64,000 bases of DNA from Nocardioides seonyuensis (GCF_004683965.1 NZ_CP038436.1:3162001-3226000), one strand, 5' to 3'; positions 18,240 through 27,263 are shown, numbered from the stretch's first letter. A program made the numbers and translations. The notes: generated by a model not told the origin, from the letters alone.

Positions 18240-18729
18240 CGACGGCGACCACCCGCCGCACGAACGCCTCGAGGTTGAGCTGCAACCTCGCGACCTTGAC
18301 CTCCGCAGTGACGGTCTCGTGCGGCTGGACCCGGTCGGGCTTCTTGAGTCCGCGCGCGTAGGCCGAGCAGGCGAGGTCGGTGCACAGGTAGGTCCCGACG
18401 GTGTTGCCCTCCCGGCCGGCCCTGCCGGCGCGCGCGGCCACCATCAGCGCCACGCCGCTGCTCGAGTGCACCGTGTGGCACAGCGAGCACATGGACTGCC
18501 GTTTGGACGGGCCCTTGCTGCTGGGCAGCCTCAGGGCGACGCCGCGCGGGACGCCGTCGTACGACGTCACCAGGAACGCCGCGCCCGGGTTGCCGGGATC
18601 ACGCCAGCCGAGGAAGTCGAGGTGTTCCCACCGCACGCCAGTGAGGTCGGGCACCGGGATCCGGGAGGCCGCACCCTTGGTGGTGTTGACGAAGACGCCG
18701 CGCAGGTCAGCGGCGTCGAGGGGATCCAT
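18235..18729 (-). CDS. FBP (EF-G-binding, FusB-like) zinc-finger domain protein
   Basis: About 164 residues. The N-terminus (DLRGVFVNTTKGAASRIPVP) and C-terminus (CSLCHTVHSS...YLCTDLACSAYARG) match the FBP/FusB-like family. Two Cys pairs form a treble-clef zinc finger. Relatives bind elongation factor G, and some (FusB/FusC) protect against fusidic acid; most actinobacterial members are untested. The start is ATG 18729, or GTG 18738 just upstream. The 3' end shares a palindrome with the convergent DUF4188 gene. Confidence 0.8.
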   Translation of the reverse strand: MDPLDAADLRGVFVNTTKGAASRIPVPDLTGVRWEHLDFLGWRDPGNPGAAFLVTSYDGVPRGVALRLPSSKGPSKRQSMCSLCHTVHSSSGVALMVAARAGRAGREGNTVGTYLCTDLACSAYARGLKKPDRVQPHETVTAEVKVARLQLNLEAFVRRVVAVA

Positions 18730-18756
18730 GGGCGCCACGGTAGGCGAGGGCCGGGC

Positions 18757-19341
18757 TCAGAGCGACATGGATTCCTCGGCGGCCCGGTCGGAGAAGGCCG
18801 GGTGTCGACTGCCCACCTTGCGGGCCACTGCCAGGTGGCCGCCGAGGTAGGCGCCGGCGCCGGAGATCCCGGCGCCCACGAACGCGAGACCAGCGCCGGT
18901 GCCGTGCCGCCCCTGTCGCCGCGCTGTCCACGAGGCGAGGTAGGCGACGGCGGAGGCGGCGTTGAGGCCGACGTGGACGACTCCCACCCGCTTCTCGCGC
19001 TGCTCCGCCTCTGACCACTCCGCCCAGCCTGTCCAGGCGGTGGGACCGAACGCCAGGAGCCCGGTGCCCACCAGGCTCTGCGCCGGCGCCGACCAACGGC
19101 CCCGGCCGAGGACGTCCAGCAGGGAGGCGGAGATCCAGCTGCCCACGGTCAGGTCGGTGAGGACCGGGTGGAGGGCGTGCCCCAGCCAGTCGCCGCGGAG
19201 CATCGAGCCACGGGCCCCGCTGCCGAAGATCGCACGGACGTGCGGCTCGAGCGACTTCACCGGCCCGTCGAGGGCGGAGGCCTCCTCGAGTCGGCGCGTG
19301 CAGCGCACGAGCGGGGGGATCGGTCGGTCAGCGGCGTTCAT
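18757..19341 (-). CDS. DUF2231-like membrane protein
   Basis: 194 residues. After an N-terminal cytoplasmic stretch comes the family motif LGHALHPVLTDLTVGSWISA. Three or four hydrophobic helices follow: LVGTGLLAFGPTAWTGWA, VGLNAASAVAYLASW and GLAFVGAGISGAGAYLGGHL. The heme-binding His of DUF2231 relatives may be the two His in GHALHP. GAGGAGGAG gives a very strong start at 19341. The last residues (AFSDRAAEESMSL) are polar. It is cotranscribed with the FBP gene. Confidence 0.8.
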   Translation of the reverse strand: MNAADRPIPPLVRCTRRLEEASALDGPVKSLEPHVRAIFGSGARGSMLRGDWLGHALHPVLTDLTVGSWISASLLDVLGRGRWSAPAQSLVGTGLLAFGPTAWTGWAEWSEAEQREKRVGVVHVGLNAASAVAYLASWTARRQGRHGTGAGLAFVGAGISGAGAYLGGHLAVARKVGSRHPAFSDRAAEESMSL

Positions 19342-19523
19342 CTGCTCCTCCTCACCGGGACGCGAGCGGCCGGGTCACGCTCGTCACGACGACCTTGCTC
19401 CCGAGCGCGGTCGGAGGTCAACAGGTTGCAGGTGCGACGACGTGGCTCGGTTAGCATCGGCGGGCAGTTGCCAGGCGGCCGGCCTGCGCCGTCGGTCCAG
19501 GTCAGGTGAGGAGACTCTGACTC

Positions 19524-20672
19524 TTGGGTGCCCACCACCCGCGTCACGCCGCTCCTGAGTCCGCCGGAGTACGACGCCTCGCCCTGGCCGTGATCGCGCC
19601 CATCGCCCTCGCGACCGTGGTCGCACTCGTCGTGCTGTGGCCGCCGGGACTCGAGGTCCCGGAGGACGAGGGCTCCGCGCCCGAGTTCGCGGGGGAGATC
19701 GTCCAGATCGAGCGGCTGGCGTGCCCGGAGACCCTCGACGACGACGTCAACGGGTGTGGGGCCGCGCGCGTGCTGCTGACCGAGGAGGACGAGCCGCGCA
19801 CCATCGACGTGACCCTGCCGAACGGTCCGGGTGCCCCGGAGGTGGAGGAGGGCGACCACGTCGTCCTGATCCGTACCGAGACGCCCGAGGGGGCGAACTT
19901 CTCGATCGTCGACCACCAGCGCGCCAACCAGCTGTGGATGCTGGCGGCCGCCTTCGTGCTGGCGGTGGTGGCCTTCGGCCGCTGGCGGGGGATCACCGCG
20001 CTGGCCGGACTCACTGTGACGTTCGCGCTGCTCCTGTTCTTCGTCGTGCCCGCGATCCTGGCGGGGGAGCCGCCGCTCCTGGTGGCGATCGTGGGGTCCT
20101 CGGCCATCATGCTCACAGTCCTCTACCTCACCCACGGGTTCACACTGTCCACGACCGTGGCGGTGCTCGGGACGCTGGCCAGCCTCACCATCACCGGCGC
20201 CCTGTCGGCGTTCTCCGTCGCCGCCCTGCACCTCACCGGGATCACCGACGACATCTCCACCGCCGTCGGCACCTCCTACAGCGTCAACATGGAGGGCCTG
20301 CTGCTGGCCGGCATCGTCATCGGCTCCCTCGGAGTGCTCGACGACGTGACCGTCACCCAGGCCGCCACGGTCGGCGAGGTGGCCCGGGCCAACCCGGCCT
20401 ACGGCTTCCTGCAGCTCTACCGCGCGGGGACCCGCGTCGGACGCTCGCACATCGCATCGGTGATCAACACCATCATCCTCGCCTACGCAGGGTCCTCGCT
20501 GCCGCTGCTGATCCTGATCATGGCCAACAACGGTTCCCTCGGCGGCGTCGTGACCGACCAGGTCATCGCCCAGGAGATCGTGCGCAGCGCCGTCGCGACC
20601 CTGGGGCTCGTCGCGGCCGTCCCGGTGACGACCGCGCTCGCGGCGGCTGTCTCCAGCAGGGTGGAGGCGTAG
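19524..20672 (+). CDS. YibE/F family membrane protein
   Basis: 382 residues. An N-terminal membrane anchor is followed by an extracytoplasmic beta domain (about residues 45-130, EFAGEIVQIERLACPE onward). Seven or eight membrane helices follow with LLAGIVIGSLGVLDDVTVTQ and IASVINTIILAYAGSSLPLL, the YibE/F signature. Suspected transporter; the substrate is unknown. The apparent start is TTG 19524 with GTGAGGAG about 12 bases upstream, so the true start may differ by a few codons. Its stop codon lies inside the toxin-antitoxin operator. Confidence 0.85.
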   Translation: MGAHHPRHAAPESAGVRRLALAVIAPIALATVVALVVLWPPGLEVPEDEGSAPEFAGEIVQIERLACPETLDDDVNGCGAARVLLTEEDEPRTIDVTLPNGPGAPEVEEGDHVVLIRTETPEGANFSIVDHQRANQLWMLAAAFVLAVVAFGRWRGITALAGLTVTFALLLFFVVPAILAGEPPLLVAIVGSSAIMLTVLYLTHGFTLSTTVAVLGTLASLTITGALSAFSVAALHLTGITDDISTAVGTSYSVNMEGLLLAGIVIGSLGVLDDVTVTQAATVGEVARANPAYGFLQLYRAGTRVGRSHIASVINTIILAYAGSSLPLLILIMANNGSLGGVVTDQVIAQEIVRSAVATLGLVAAVPVTTALAAAVSSRVEA

Positions 20673-20683
20673 CAACTTGCTAC
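20669..20683. promoter_or_regulatory. Palindromic operator/promoter of the toxin-antitoxin pair
   Basis: GTAGCAA C TTGCTAC is a perfect 7-base inverted repeat around one base. It overlaps the TAG stop of the yibE-like gene. TACAGT at 20681-20686 is a good -10 hexamer inside the right arm. GGAGG and the antitoxin GTG follow within 25 bases. Type II pairs usually repress themselves at such sites. Confidence 0.7.
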
Positions 20684-20706
20684 AGTAGGACGCGGAGGTG
20701 GTGCTG

Positions 20707-21057
20707 GTGTCGACGATGCCGACCCGGATCGACGGAGACCTTTTCGAGGCTGCCAAGGCGAGTGGAGCCCTGATGAGTCGCAGCGCCGCCCAGCAGCTGA
20801 GCCACTGGGCGCGGCTGGGGCGCGAGCTCGAGGCCTCCCGCACGATCAACCACAAGGACATCGAGCGGGTGCTCGCCGGCAAGGCGCCCTACGACTCCCT
20901 GGCCGACCCCGAGCAGGCCGTGGTGCGCAGCGAGTGGGACGAGCGCGTCGAGTCGGCGCTGGCCGGCCTCGACCTCCAGGCCGAGCTCACGAAGTCCGGA
21001 CAGTCCTGGTCCGAGGTGGATGCCGAGGGCAACCTCGTCCGACGCACCGCGGACTGA
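20707..21057 (+). CDS. ParD-like type II antitoxin
   Basis: About 116 residues. The N-terminus (TMPTRIDGDLFEAAKASGA) is the ribbon-helix-helix part, followed by the family block SRSAAQQLSHWARLGRELEAS and KDIERVLAGKAPYDSL. This is the ParD-like TA-antitoxin family (PF11903 type). The C-terminal acidic tail should wrap the toxin. GTG at 20707 is preferred since GGAGG precedes it by 8 bases; GTGs at 20698 and 20701 overlap the ribosome site. The toxin gene follows after 9 bases. Confidence 0.85.
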   Translation: MSTMPTRIDGDLFEAAKASGALMSRSAAQQLSHWARLGRELEASRTINHKDIERVLAGKAPYDSLADPEQAVVRSEWDERVESALAGLDLQAELTKSGQSWSEVDAEGNLVRRTAD

Positions 21058-21066
21058 GAAGAGGAC

Positions 21067-21636
21067 GTGAGCACCCCGGTCCTCCACCTGCTCGCCGGGC
21101 CGAACGGGGCGGGCAAGACCACTTTCGTCGAGCGGATCCTGGCTCCGGTCACGGGGCTGCCTTTCATCAACGCCGACGTGATCGCGGCACAGACCTGGCC
21201 GGGAGCCGAGGCCGAGCATGCCTACGAGGCGTCCAGGGCAGCGGCCCAACGGCGCCAAGAGCTGTTGCACGAGCGGGTCTCGTTCATCTCCGAGACCGTC
21301 TTCAGCCATCCGAGCAAGGTCGAGCTGGTGCGGCAGGCCACCGCGTGCGGCTACCTCGTGCGCCTGCACGTCGTCCTCGTCCCTGTCGAGCTCAGTGTCG
21401 CCCGAGTCGCAGAGCGTGTCGTCAGGGGAGGCCACGACGTCCCGGAGACGAAGATCCGGGAGCGCCACGCACGCCTGTGGACCTGCGTGGTGCAGGCCAG
21501 GGAGGACGCCGACCGCACTGTCTTCTACGACAACTCGGTCGCCGCGCAGCCGTTCAGGGAGGTCGCCCGCTACGTCGAGGGCCGGCCGATGGGAACGCCC
21601 GGGTGGCCACGCTGGGCGCCGGACGAGCTGCGATGA
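21067..21636 (+). CDS. Zeta-toxin family kinase
   Basis: 189 residues, GTG start. Walker A is GPNGAGKTT at residues 11-19, with Lys17. FINADVIAAQTWPG carries the substrate-binding Asp, FISETVFSHPSK follows, and ARVAERVVRGGHDVPETKIRER is the lid Arg region. Zeta toxins phosphorylate UDP-N-acetylglucosamine and block cell-wall synthesis. Chromosomal single-domain members like this often have weaker or other substrates. It forms an operon with the ParD-like antitoxin. Its TGA overlaps the ATG of the next membrane-protein gene by four bases. Confidence 0.85.
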   Translation: MSTPVLHLLAGPNGAGKTTFVERILAPVTGLPFINADVIAAQTWPGAEAEHAYEASRAAAQRRQELLHERVSFISETVFSHPSKVELVRQATACGYLVRLHVVLVPVELSVARVAERVVRGGHDVPETKIRERHARLWTCVVQAREDADRTVFYDNSVAAQPFREVARYVEGRPMGTPGWPRWAPDELR

Positions 21637-22271
21637 GCACTTCGACCACCGCTCCTCAGCGCGCCCTCATGCTCGTCGGCGGCTGCGTGGTGCTGGGTGT
21701 CGGGGTGGGCATGCTCCTCACCGCCGACCTGGGGTCCGACGGCTACTCCACCTTCGTCAACGGCCTCTCGATCGCCACCGGCATGGAGTTCTGGATCGTC
21801 AACCTTCTCGTCGGAGTGGTCTTCGTGGCGATGGCGGCACTGAGAGGGGTCCGTCCTGGCGTCGGCACGGTCGTGCAGGTGCTCCTGGTCGGGTTCACCG
21901 TCTCGTGGACCCTGGACCTGCTCACCACGCCGGCCGAGCTGGTGGGTCGTGGGCTCCTGCTCGGCGGGGCGTTCCCGGTGCTGGCCATCGGGATCGCGGT
22001 CTACCTGGGCAGCCACACCGGCGCGGGACCCGCCGAGGGCGCGGCGCTGGCCTGGGACCCGCCGATCCACTTCCGGTGGAGCTACAGCCTCGTGCAGGGC
22101 GGCGGAGCCCTGGTCGGCTGGCTCCTGGGTGCCACCGTCGGCGTCGGCACGCTGGCGGTGATCGTGCTGCTCGGCCCCGGTGTCGACCTGGTGAGTCGAG
22201 GACTGCGCCTCGACGTCCACCAGGCCGACTGGGACAGATCGGTGTCAGCGACGGGTGACCTGGACCACTGA
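21633..22271 (+). CDS. YczE/YitT-like membrane protein
   Basis: 212 residues with five predicted membrane helices. LGVGVGMLLTADLGSDGYSTF followed by GLSIATGM is the start of the YczE-type fold. Later come GTVVQVLLVGFTVSWTLDLL and AIGIAVYLGSHTGAGPAEG. Function is unknown. ATGA overlap with the zeta toxin gene suggests translational coupling, although the functions look unrelated. The last 27 bases overlap the end of the convergent PhoX-like gene. Confidence 0.75.
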   Translation: MSTSTTAPQRALMLVGGCVVLGVGVGMLLTADLGSDGYSTFVNGLSIATGMEFWIVNLLVGVVFVAMAALRGVRPGVGTVVQVLLVGFTVSWTLDLLTTPAELVGRGLLLGGAFPVLAIGIAVYLGSHTGAGPAEGAALAWDPPIHFRWSYSLVQGGGALVGWLLGATVGVGTLAVIVLLGPGVDLVSRGLRLDVHQADWDRSVSATGDLDH

Positions 22272-24263
22272 CGGTCGGGGGCCGGCGAACTGGCCCCGGC
22301 GGGGCGTCGTACCTGCGGGGACGAAGTCAGGGAAGTGGGACGTGTGCGCGCCCCAGGTGCCGTCCTCGCCCGGGTGCTGCACGGCCACGAACACCGAGCC
22401 GTCGCGGTCGTGGATGACCGGTCCGCACGTCTCCGCATCGCGCGGCACGCCGAGGAACTGCTGCACGCGGCCGCGCTCAGGACCGGCGACGGGCACCTTG
22501 AACAGGCCGTCGGAGAGCTTGAGCGTTCCGGGCTGGCCGTCGGTCGAGACCCACAGGTTGCCCTCGGAGTCGAAGGTGACGTTGTCCGGACAGGAGATCG
22601 GTGAGACCGGCCCGGTCCATCCGCCGAAGTAGGTGCCTGCCGTCTCGGGCCCGCCGCAGATCAGGATCAGGTTCCACGCGAACGTGTCGGCGGTGTGGTC
22701 CCCCCGGGTCGGCATCATCTCGACGACGTGGCCGTCCTTGTTGAGGTTGCGAGGGTTGGGCTCGGTCGCACCCTCCTTGCCGACCTTGCCGCGGTCGGAG
22801 TTGTTGGTGCACGCGACGTAGACGAAGCCGTTGACGAAGTTGGGCTCGACGTCCTCGGGCCGGTCCATCTTGGTGGGCTGTACGACGTCGGCCGCCAGGC
22901 GGGTGAAGACCAGGACCTCCTCGGTGGTGAAGCCGGGGACCACTGACTCGCCGTCGACGGTCAGCGGGATCCACTCACCGGCGCCGTCGCTGACGCCGTC
23001 CTCGAGACCGTCCCCGGTGAAGCGGGCGACGGAGAGGTCGCCGGCGGAGAGCAGGGTCTTGTTGTGGGCGAGGTCCTTCTTGGAGCTGCCCGCGCGGTAG
23101 GTGTCGCGCGAGACGAAGCGGTAGACGTAGTCGAAGCGCTCGTCGTCGCCCATGTAGGCGACCACGCGGCCGTCACCGTTGACGATGACGTGGGCCCCCT
23201 CGTGCTTGAAGCGGCCCATCGCGGTGTGCTTGACCGGTGTCGAGCGCGGGTCGGAGGGGTCGACCTCGACGATCCAGCCGAAGCGGTTGGGCTCGTTGGG
23301 GTTGGAGACCGCGTCCCATCGGGAGTCCACCGAGCGCCAGTTGCGGCTGTCGCCGTTGGCGCTGAGGCCGTAGCGCTTCTCGCGGGGGTCGGTGCCGCCG
23401 GCCTTGAAGTACTGGTTGAAGTTCTCCTCGCCGGAGAGGACCGTGCCCCAGGGCGTCGTACCTCCTGCGCAGTTGTTCATCGTTCCGCGCACGCGCATGC
23501 CGCGTGGGTCCTCCGCCGTCTGCAGCAGCGTCGAACCGGCCGCCGGGCCGTCGAAGGTCATCGGGGTCTCGAGGGTGATGCGGCGGTTGGTGCGGCCGGT
23601 CCGGTCGTACTTCCACACGTCGCCGGCGTGCCGCCGACGCAGCTCGACGACGGACATGCCGTGTGCGGCCCAGGCGATCCGGACGACCTCGGCGGGGTCC
23701 GTGCCCGGGGGGAACATGATGTTCTCGTTGGTGTACTCGTGGTTGGTGACCAGCTGGGCGCGGGTGCCCTTGCGGTCGGTCACGATGATGTCGAGGTAGT
23801 CGCAGTTGTAGCCGAACTGCTGTGCCTGGGCGGCCGCGCTCTGGTTGTCCTGGTCGAACTCCGGGGCCTTGGCGAAGATCGGGTCGCCCCAGCGCAGGAT
23901 CGCGTCCCAGCGGTAGCCCGCGGGCACGCTCACGTCGTCGACGCTGGCCGGGACCGGTGGAATCGGGGAGAAGGCCAGTGCGCTGGTCCTGGCGGCGGCC
24001 CGCGCTCCGGCCCCCCGGCCCGGCGATGCGGCTGCCGGCGTGGTCGCCACGAGGGCGGTCGTCGCCGCTGCGGCAGAGGCGCCGAGCAGGGTGCGTCGGC
24101 TGAGGGCGCTGGCCGCGACGTCGCGGAAGTACGACGTCTCGGTGGTGTTGGGCACCTCCTGGAAGCACGCGTCGCCGCAGCGCAGGTGGCAGGTGACGGC
24201 GCTGCGGTTTCCGTGGGTGTTGCCGGCCATGGGCAGCAGGCGGCGTTGCGGGGTGAGAGTCAC
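22245..24263 (-). CDS. Tat-exported PhoX-family (DUF839) phosphatase
   Basis: 672 residues. The N-terminal region holds a twin-arginine signal, SRRTLLGASAAAATTALVA (about residues 55-75), set behind an unusual 50-residue leader with Cys pairs (CHLRCGDACFQ). The mature part has PhoX hallmarks: VTNHEYTNE, GTVLSGEENFNQYF, EGAHVIVNGDGRVVAYMGDD and SCPDNVTFDSEGNLWVSTDG. PhoX enzymes are iron-calcium alkaline phosphatases used in phosphate scavenging. GTG 24263 with GGAGGA is the likely start; ATG 24230 is an alternative. No Pho box was identified. Confidence 0.88.
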   Translation of the reverse strand: MTLTPQRRLLPMAGNTHGNRSAVTCHLRCGDACFQEVPNTTETSYFRDVAASALSRRTLLGASAAAATTALVATTPAAASPGRGAGARAAARTSALAFSPIPPVPASVDDVSVPAGYRWDAILRWGDPIFAKAPEFDQDNQSAAAQAQQFGYNCDYLDIIVTDRKGTRAQLVTNHEYTNENIMFPPGTDPAEVVRIAWAAHGMSVVELRRRHAGDVWKYDRTGRTNRRITLETPMTFDGPAAGSTLLQTAEDPRGMRVRGTMNNCAGGTTPWGTVLSGEENFNQYFKAGGTDPREKRYGLSANGDSRNWRSVDSRWDAVSNPNEPNRFGWIVEVDPSDPRSTPVKHTAMGRFKHEGAHVIVNGDGRVVAYMGDDERFDYVYRFVSRDTYRAGSSKKDLAHNKTLLSAGDLSVARFTGDGLEDGVSDGAGEWIPLTVDGESVVPGFTTEEVLVFTRLAADVVQPTKMDRPEDVEPNFVNGFVYVACTNNSDRGKVGKEGATEPNPRNLNKDGHVVEMMPTRGDHTADTFAWNLILICGGPETAGTYFGGWTGPVSPISCPDNVTFDSEGNLWVSTDGQPGTLKLSDGLFKVPVAGPERGRVQQFLGVPRDAETCGPVIHDRDGSVFVAVQHPGEDGTWGAHTSHFPDFVPAGTTPRRGQFAGPRPSVVQVTRR

Positions 24264-24370
24264 AGGAGGTCCTCCGGGTCGGGCGGTGCTGGCTGATGGC
24301 TCCAGCCAACCGACCCGGGCGGACCTCCCGGCGACCTCGAGGTGAACAGTCGCGGTCGCCTGCGCGACGG

Positions 24371-25747
24371 TCAGTCGCGACCTGCGGTCAACATCTCCTC
24401 GCGCCCGGGGACCTTGACCCGCAGTCGGCCCTGGGCCTCTCCCAGGGCGATCTCGTGCTGGTCCAGTCGCAGCCAGTGGTCGAGGTCGGCCACGTCGACG
24501 CCGCGCTCGACCAGGAACGCGTCCACCTCGCCGGTGGTCCGCGCGGTCGCGGTGGGAGTCGTCTCGGCGAGGAGGTGTGCCACCGTCTCGGCCGCGTCGC
24601 TCTTGGTGTGTCCGATGAGTCCGACGGGCCCGCGCTTGATCCAGCCGGTGACGTAGGTGCCGGGCAGCGGTCGACCGTCGAGGTCCAGCACCCGTCCGCC
24701 GTCGTTGGGGACCACCGCGGCGCGGTCGTCGAAGGGCAGGTCCGCGATCGCGGTGCTGCGGTAGCCCACGGCACGGTAGACCGCCTGGACGTCCCAGTCG
24801 GTCGTCTGGCCCGTGCCCTCGACGGATCCGTCGCCGACGAGGCGGGTGCGCTCGGTGCGCAGGCCCGTCACCCTGCGCCCACTGGGTGCGTCGTCGCCGA
24901 GGATCTCCACGGGCTGCTCGAGGAAGTGCAGGTGGATGCGGTGCGCCTTGCCCTCCGGCTCGCGACCGACCCAGTTGGCCAAGGTGTCGAGGACCATCTT
25001 GGCCTGCTTGTTCTTCGCGATGTGCGCCATGCTCGCCTCGTCGACCTCGAAGCCCTCGGGGTGGACGATGACGTCGACGTGGGGGGAGTGGGTGAGCTCG
25101 CGCAGCTCCAGGGGCGAGAACTTCGCGTAGGCCGGGCCGCGCCGCGCGAACACGTGGACGTCGGTCGCGCGCTTGGCCACCAGCGCCTCGTGGACGTGGG
25201 GCGGGATGTCGGTGGAGAGCATCTCCTCGCCTGTCTTGGCCAGCACGCGTGCGACGTCGAGCGCGACGTTGCCGACCCCGAGCACGGCGACGTGCTCTGC
25301 CTCGAGCGGCCACGTGCGCGGGACGTCGGGGTGGGCGTCGTACCACGACACGAAGTCGGCCGCGCCGAACGAGCCGGGGAGGTCCTCGCCGGGGATGCCG
25401 AGCGAGCGGTCGGACATGGCTCCCGTCGCGACGACGACGGCGTCGTAGAACTCGCGCAGCTCCTCGAGCTTGAGATCGGTCCCGAGGTCGACGTTGCCGA
25501 GCAGACGGACCTCGTCGTGGGAGAGGACGCGCTGCAGCGCCTTGACGATCTCCTTGATGCGGGGGTGGTCGGGAGCGACGCCGTAGCGGACCAGCCCGAA
25601 GGGAGCCGGGAGTCGCTCGAGGATGTCGACGGACACGGGGCGTCCGCCCTCGACCCGGGCAGCCTTGACGAGCTGGTCGGCGGCGTAGATCCCGGCGGGA
25701 CCGGCGCCGACGATCGCCACGCGCAGGACGGTGTCAGGAGAGGTCAT
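24371..25747 (-). CDS. fprA: FprA-like ferredoxin-NADP+ reductase (adrenodoxin reductase family)
   Basis: 458 residues. FAD motif RVAIVGAGPAGIYAADQLVKA, then the family block LPAPFGLVRYGVAPDHPRIK, the NADPH motif VAVLGVGNVALDVARVL, and GWIKRGPVGLIGHTKSDA near the C-terminus. It passes electrons between NADPH and ferredoxins or cytochrome P450 partners. Length and motifs match mycobacterial FprA. It is divergent from a LysR gene across about 90 bases, a typical target arrangement. Confidence 0.92.
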   Translation of the reverse strand: MTSPDTVLRVAIVGAGPAGIYAADQLVKAARVEGGRPVSVDILERLPAPFGLVRYGVAPDHPRIKEIVKALQRVLSHDEVRLLGNVDLGTDLKLEELREFYDAVVVATGAMSDRSLGIPGEDLPGSFGAADFVSWYDAHPDVPRTWPLEAEHVAVLGVGNVALDVARVLAKTGEEMLSTDIPPHVHEALVAKRATDVHVFARRGPAYAKFSPLELRELTHSPHVDVIVHPEGFEVDEASMAHIAKNKQAKMVLDTLANWVGREPEGKAHRIHLHFLEQPVEILGDDAPSGRRVTGLRTERTRLVGDGSVEGTGQTTDWDVQAVYRAVGYRSTAIADLPFDDRAAVVPNDGGRVLDLDGRPLPGTYVTGWIKRGPVGLIGHTKSDAAETVAHLLAETTPTATARTTGEVDAFLVERGVDVADLDHWLRLDQHEIALGEAQGRLRVKVPGREEMLTAGRD

Positions 25748-25839
25748 GTCACGAGTCTGGCGACGGAGCCGCGCCCACAGAACGAGGTTGTGGTTGGGTG
25801 GTCACAATCCTGGCTTGTGGCAAAGGTAGGGTCGGGGAT

Positions 25840-26769
25840 GTGTTGGGACCCCATGTGCCGGAGCTCCGTGCGCTCGAGCTGTTCGTCGAGGTCGCGAGGT
25901 GCGGCAGCCTGAGCGCCGCGGCCGAGGCGCTGGGCATCACCCAGCAGGCGGCGTCCTCGCGGATCCGCACCATGGAGTCCGTGATCGGGATGCCGCTGCT
26001 CGTCCGCACGCGACGGGGCTCCTCGCTCACGCCGACGGGCGACCTCGTCGTCCAGTGGGCGGCGCGGGTGCTCGACGAGGCCGCGCAGCTCGACGCCGGC
26101 ATCGCGGCGCTGCGGTCGGACCGGCGCGCCCACCTGCGCATCGCCTCGAGCCTGACGATCGCCGAGCACCTGCTGCCGGGGTGGCTGGTCAGCGTCCGCG
26201 CCGACCAGTCGCGGGCCGGGCTGACGCCCACCGAGTTCACGATGACGGCGACCAACAGCGCTCGAGTGGCCGCCATGGTGACCGTCGGTGAGGTGGAGCT
26301 CGGCTTCGTCGAGGGACCCGACGCGCCCACCGGGCTCCGCCACCGGCTCGTCGGGCGCGATGAGCTCGTGGTGGTGGTCGCACGCGACCACGAGTGGGCG
26401 CAGCGATCCCGCCGCCGCGTCTCCGCGGGCACGCTCGCGGCAACCCCGCTCGTCGTGCGCGAGCAGGGGTCGGGCACCCGGACCGTGCTCGAGCGCGCCC
26501 TGGAAGGGCTGCTGGTCGCGACCCCTGCCCTCGAGCTGTCCAGCACCGCAGCCGTCCGCTCCGCCGTCGCGGCGGGAGCCGGCCCGGCCGTGCTCGGCGC
26601 CCACGCCGTCCGCGACGACCTCGCCACGGGCCGGCTGATCGCCGTCACCGTGACCAGCCTCGACCTCACCCGTCGGCTCAACGCCGTCTGGAGGGACGGG
26701 TCACAGCCTCCGGCCGGGCCGGCGCGCGAGCTGGTGGCGACGGCGGTCCGCAGTCATCGGGAGCGCTGA
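25840..26769 (+). CDS. LysR-family transcription regulator
   Basis: About 309 residues. The HTH (LRALELFVEVARCGSLSAAA, then LGITQQAASSRIRTMESVIG) fills the first 65 residues. The substrate-binding fold follows, with HLRIASSLTIAEHLLPGWL and ELGFVEGP. GTG 25840 is preferred, GTG 25798 being possible. The ligand is unknown; similar regulators with a short effector domain control small-molecule exporters. It is divergent from fprA. The stop overlaps the end of the convergent DUF6328 gene by 16 bases. Confidence 0.88.
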   Translation: MLGPHVPELRALELFVEVARCGSLSAAAEALGITQQAASSRIRTMESVIGMPLLVRTRRGSSLTPTGDLVVQWAARVLDEAAQLDAGIAALRSDRRAHLRIASSLTIAEHLLPGWLVSVRADQSRAGLTPTEFTMTATNSARVAAMVTVGEVELGFVEGPDAPTGLRHRLVGRDELVVVVARDHEWAQRSRRRVSAGTLAATPLVVREQGSGTRTVLERALEGLLVATPALELSSTAAVRSAVAAGAGPAVLGAHAVRDDLATGRLIAVTVTSLDLTRRLNAVWRDGSQPPAGPARELVATAVRSHRER

Positions 26770-27263
26770 AACCGCTGGTTGACCACCCGGGGGACGACGA
26801 CCAGCAGGAGGAGCAGGACCGCCAGCGAGCCGCCACCGGCGAACGCCGCCTCGGTGCGCGAGAGCACGACGTCGACGACGAGGAACGCGATGCCGCCGAG
26901 GAGCATCGAGATCAGTGCGAGCACGAGCCCGGTCATGACGTGCGCTGCGCTGACGATCTCCCGCTTGGCTCCGCCGCCGAAGAGCCGTCGGTGGATGGCG
27001 ACGGGGGTGAGGGTGACCCCGACCGTGAGGAAGGCCAGACCGAGCAGCCCGAGGTACCAGTCCTTCTGGAAGTCGGTGAGGGACTCGAACCGCGACTGGA
27101 ACGGCAGCGTGACCAGGAAGCCGGCGAGCAGCTGCACACCGGTCTGGCTGACCCGCAGCTCCTGGAGCAGCTCGTTCCAGTTGCGGTCGGCGCGCTCGGC
27201 CGGCGTCTCGTTGCGCTCGCGCCGCGAGTCGTCGCTCTCGTGGTCCGTCACCTTGCTCGTCAT
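26754..27263 (-). CDS. DUF6328-like membrane protein
   Basis: 169 residues. A charged N-terminus (about 45 residues, rich in Arg/Glu) precedes ELRVSQTGVQLLAGFLVTLPF and the typical QSRFESLTDFQKDWYLGLLG. Four membrane helices follow. The pattern matches the actinobacterial DUF6328 family of unknown function. The 3' end overlaps the LysR stop. Confidence 0.8.
   Translation of the reverse strand: MTSKVTDHESDDSRRERNETPAERADRNWNELLQELRVSQTGVQLLAGFLVTLPFQSRFESLTDFQKDWYLGLLGLAFLTVGVTLTPVAIHRRLFGGGAKREIVSAAHVMTGLVLALISMLLGGIAFLVVDVVLSRTEAAFAGGGSLAVLLLLLVVVPRVVNQRFQRSR

Noticed and set aside
24264..25346. Extension of the PhoX-like frame to a 1033-residue protein
   Set aside because: The extra part is antisense to the FprA-like gene and is Arg/Pro-rich shadow sequence; a good GTG start and Tat signal exist at 24263.
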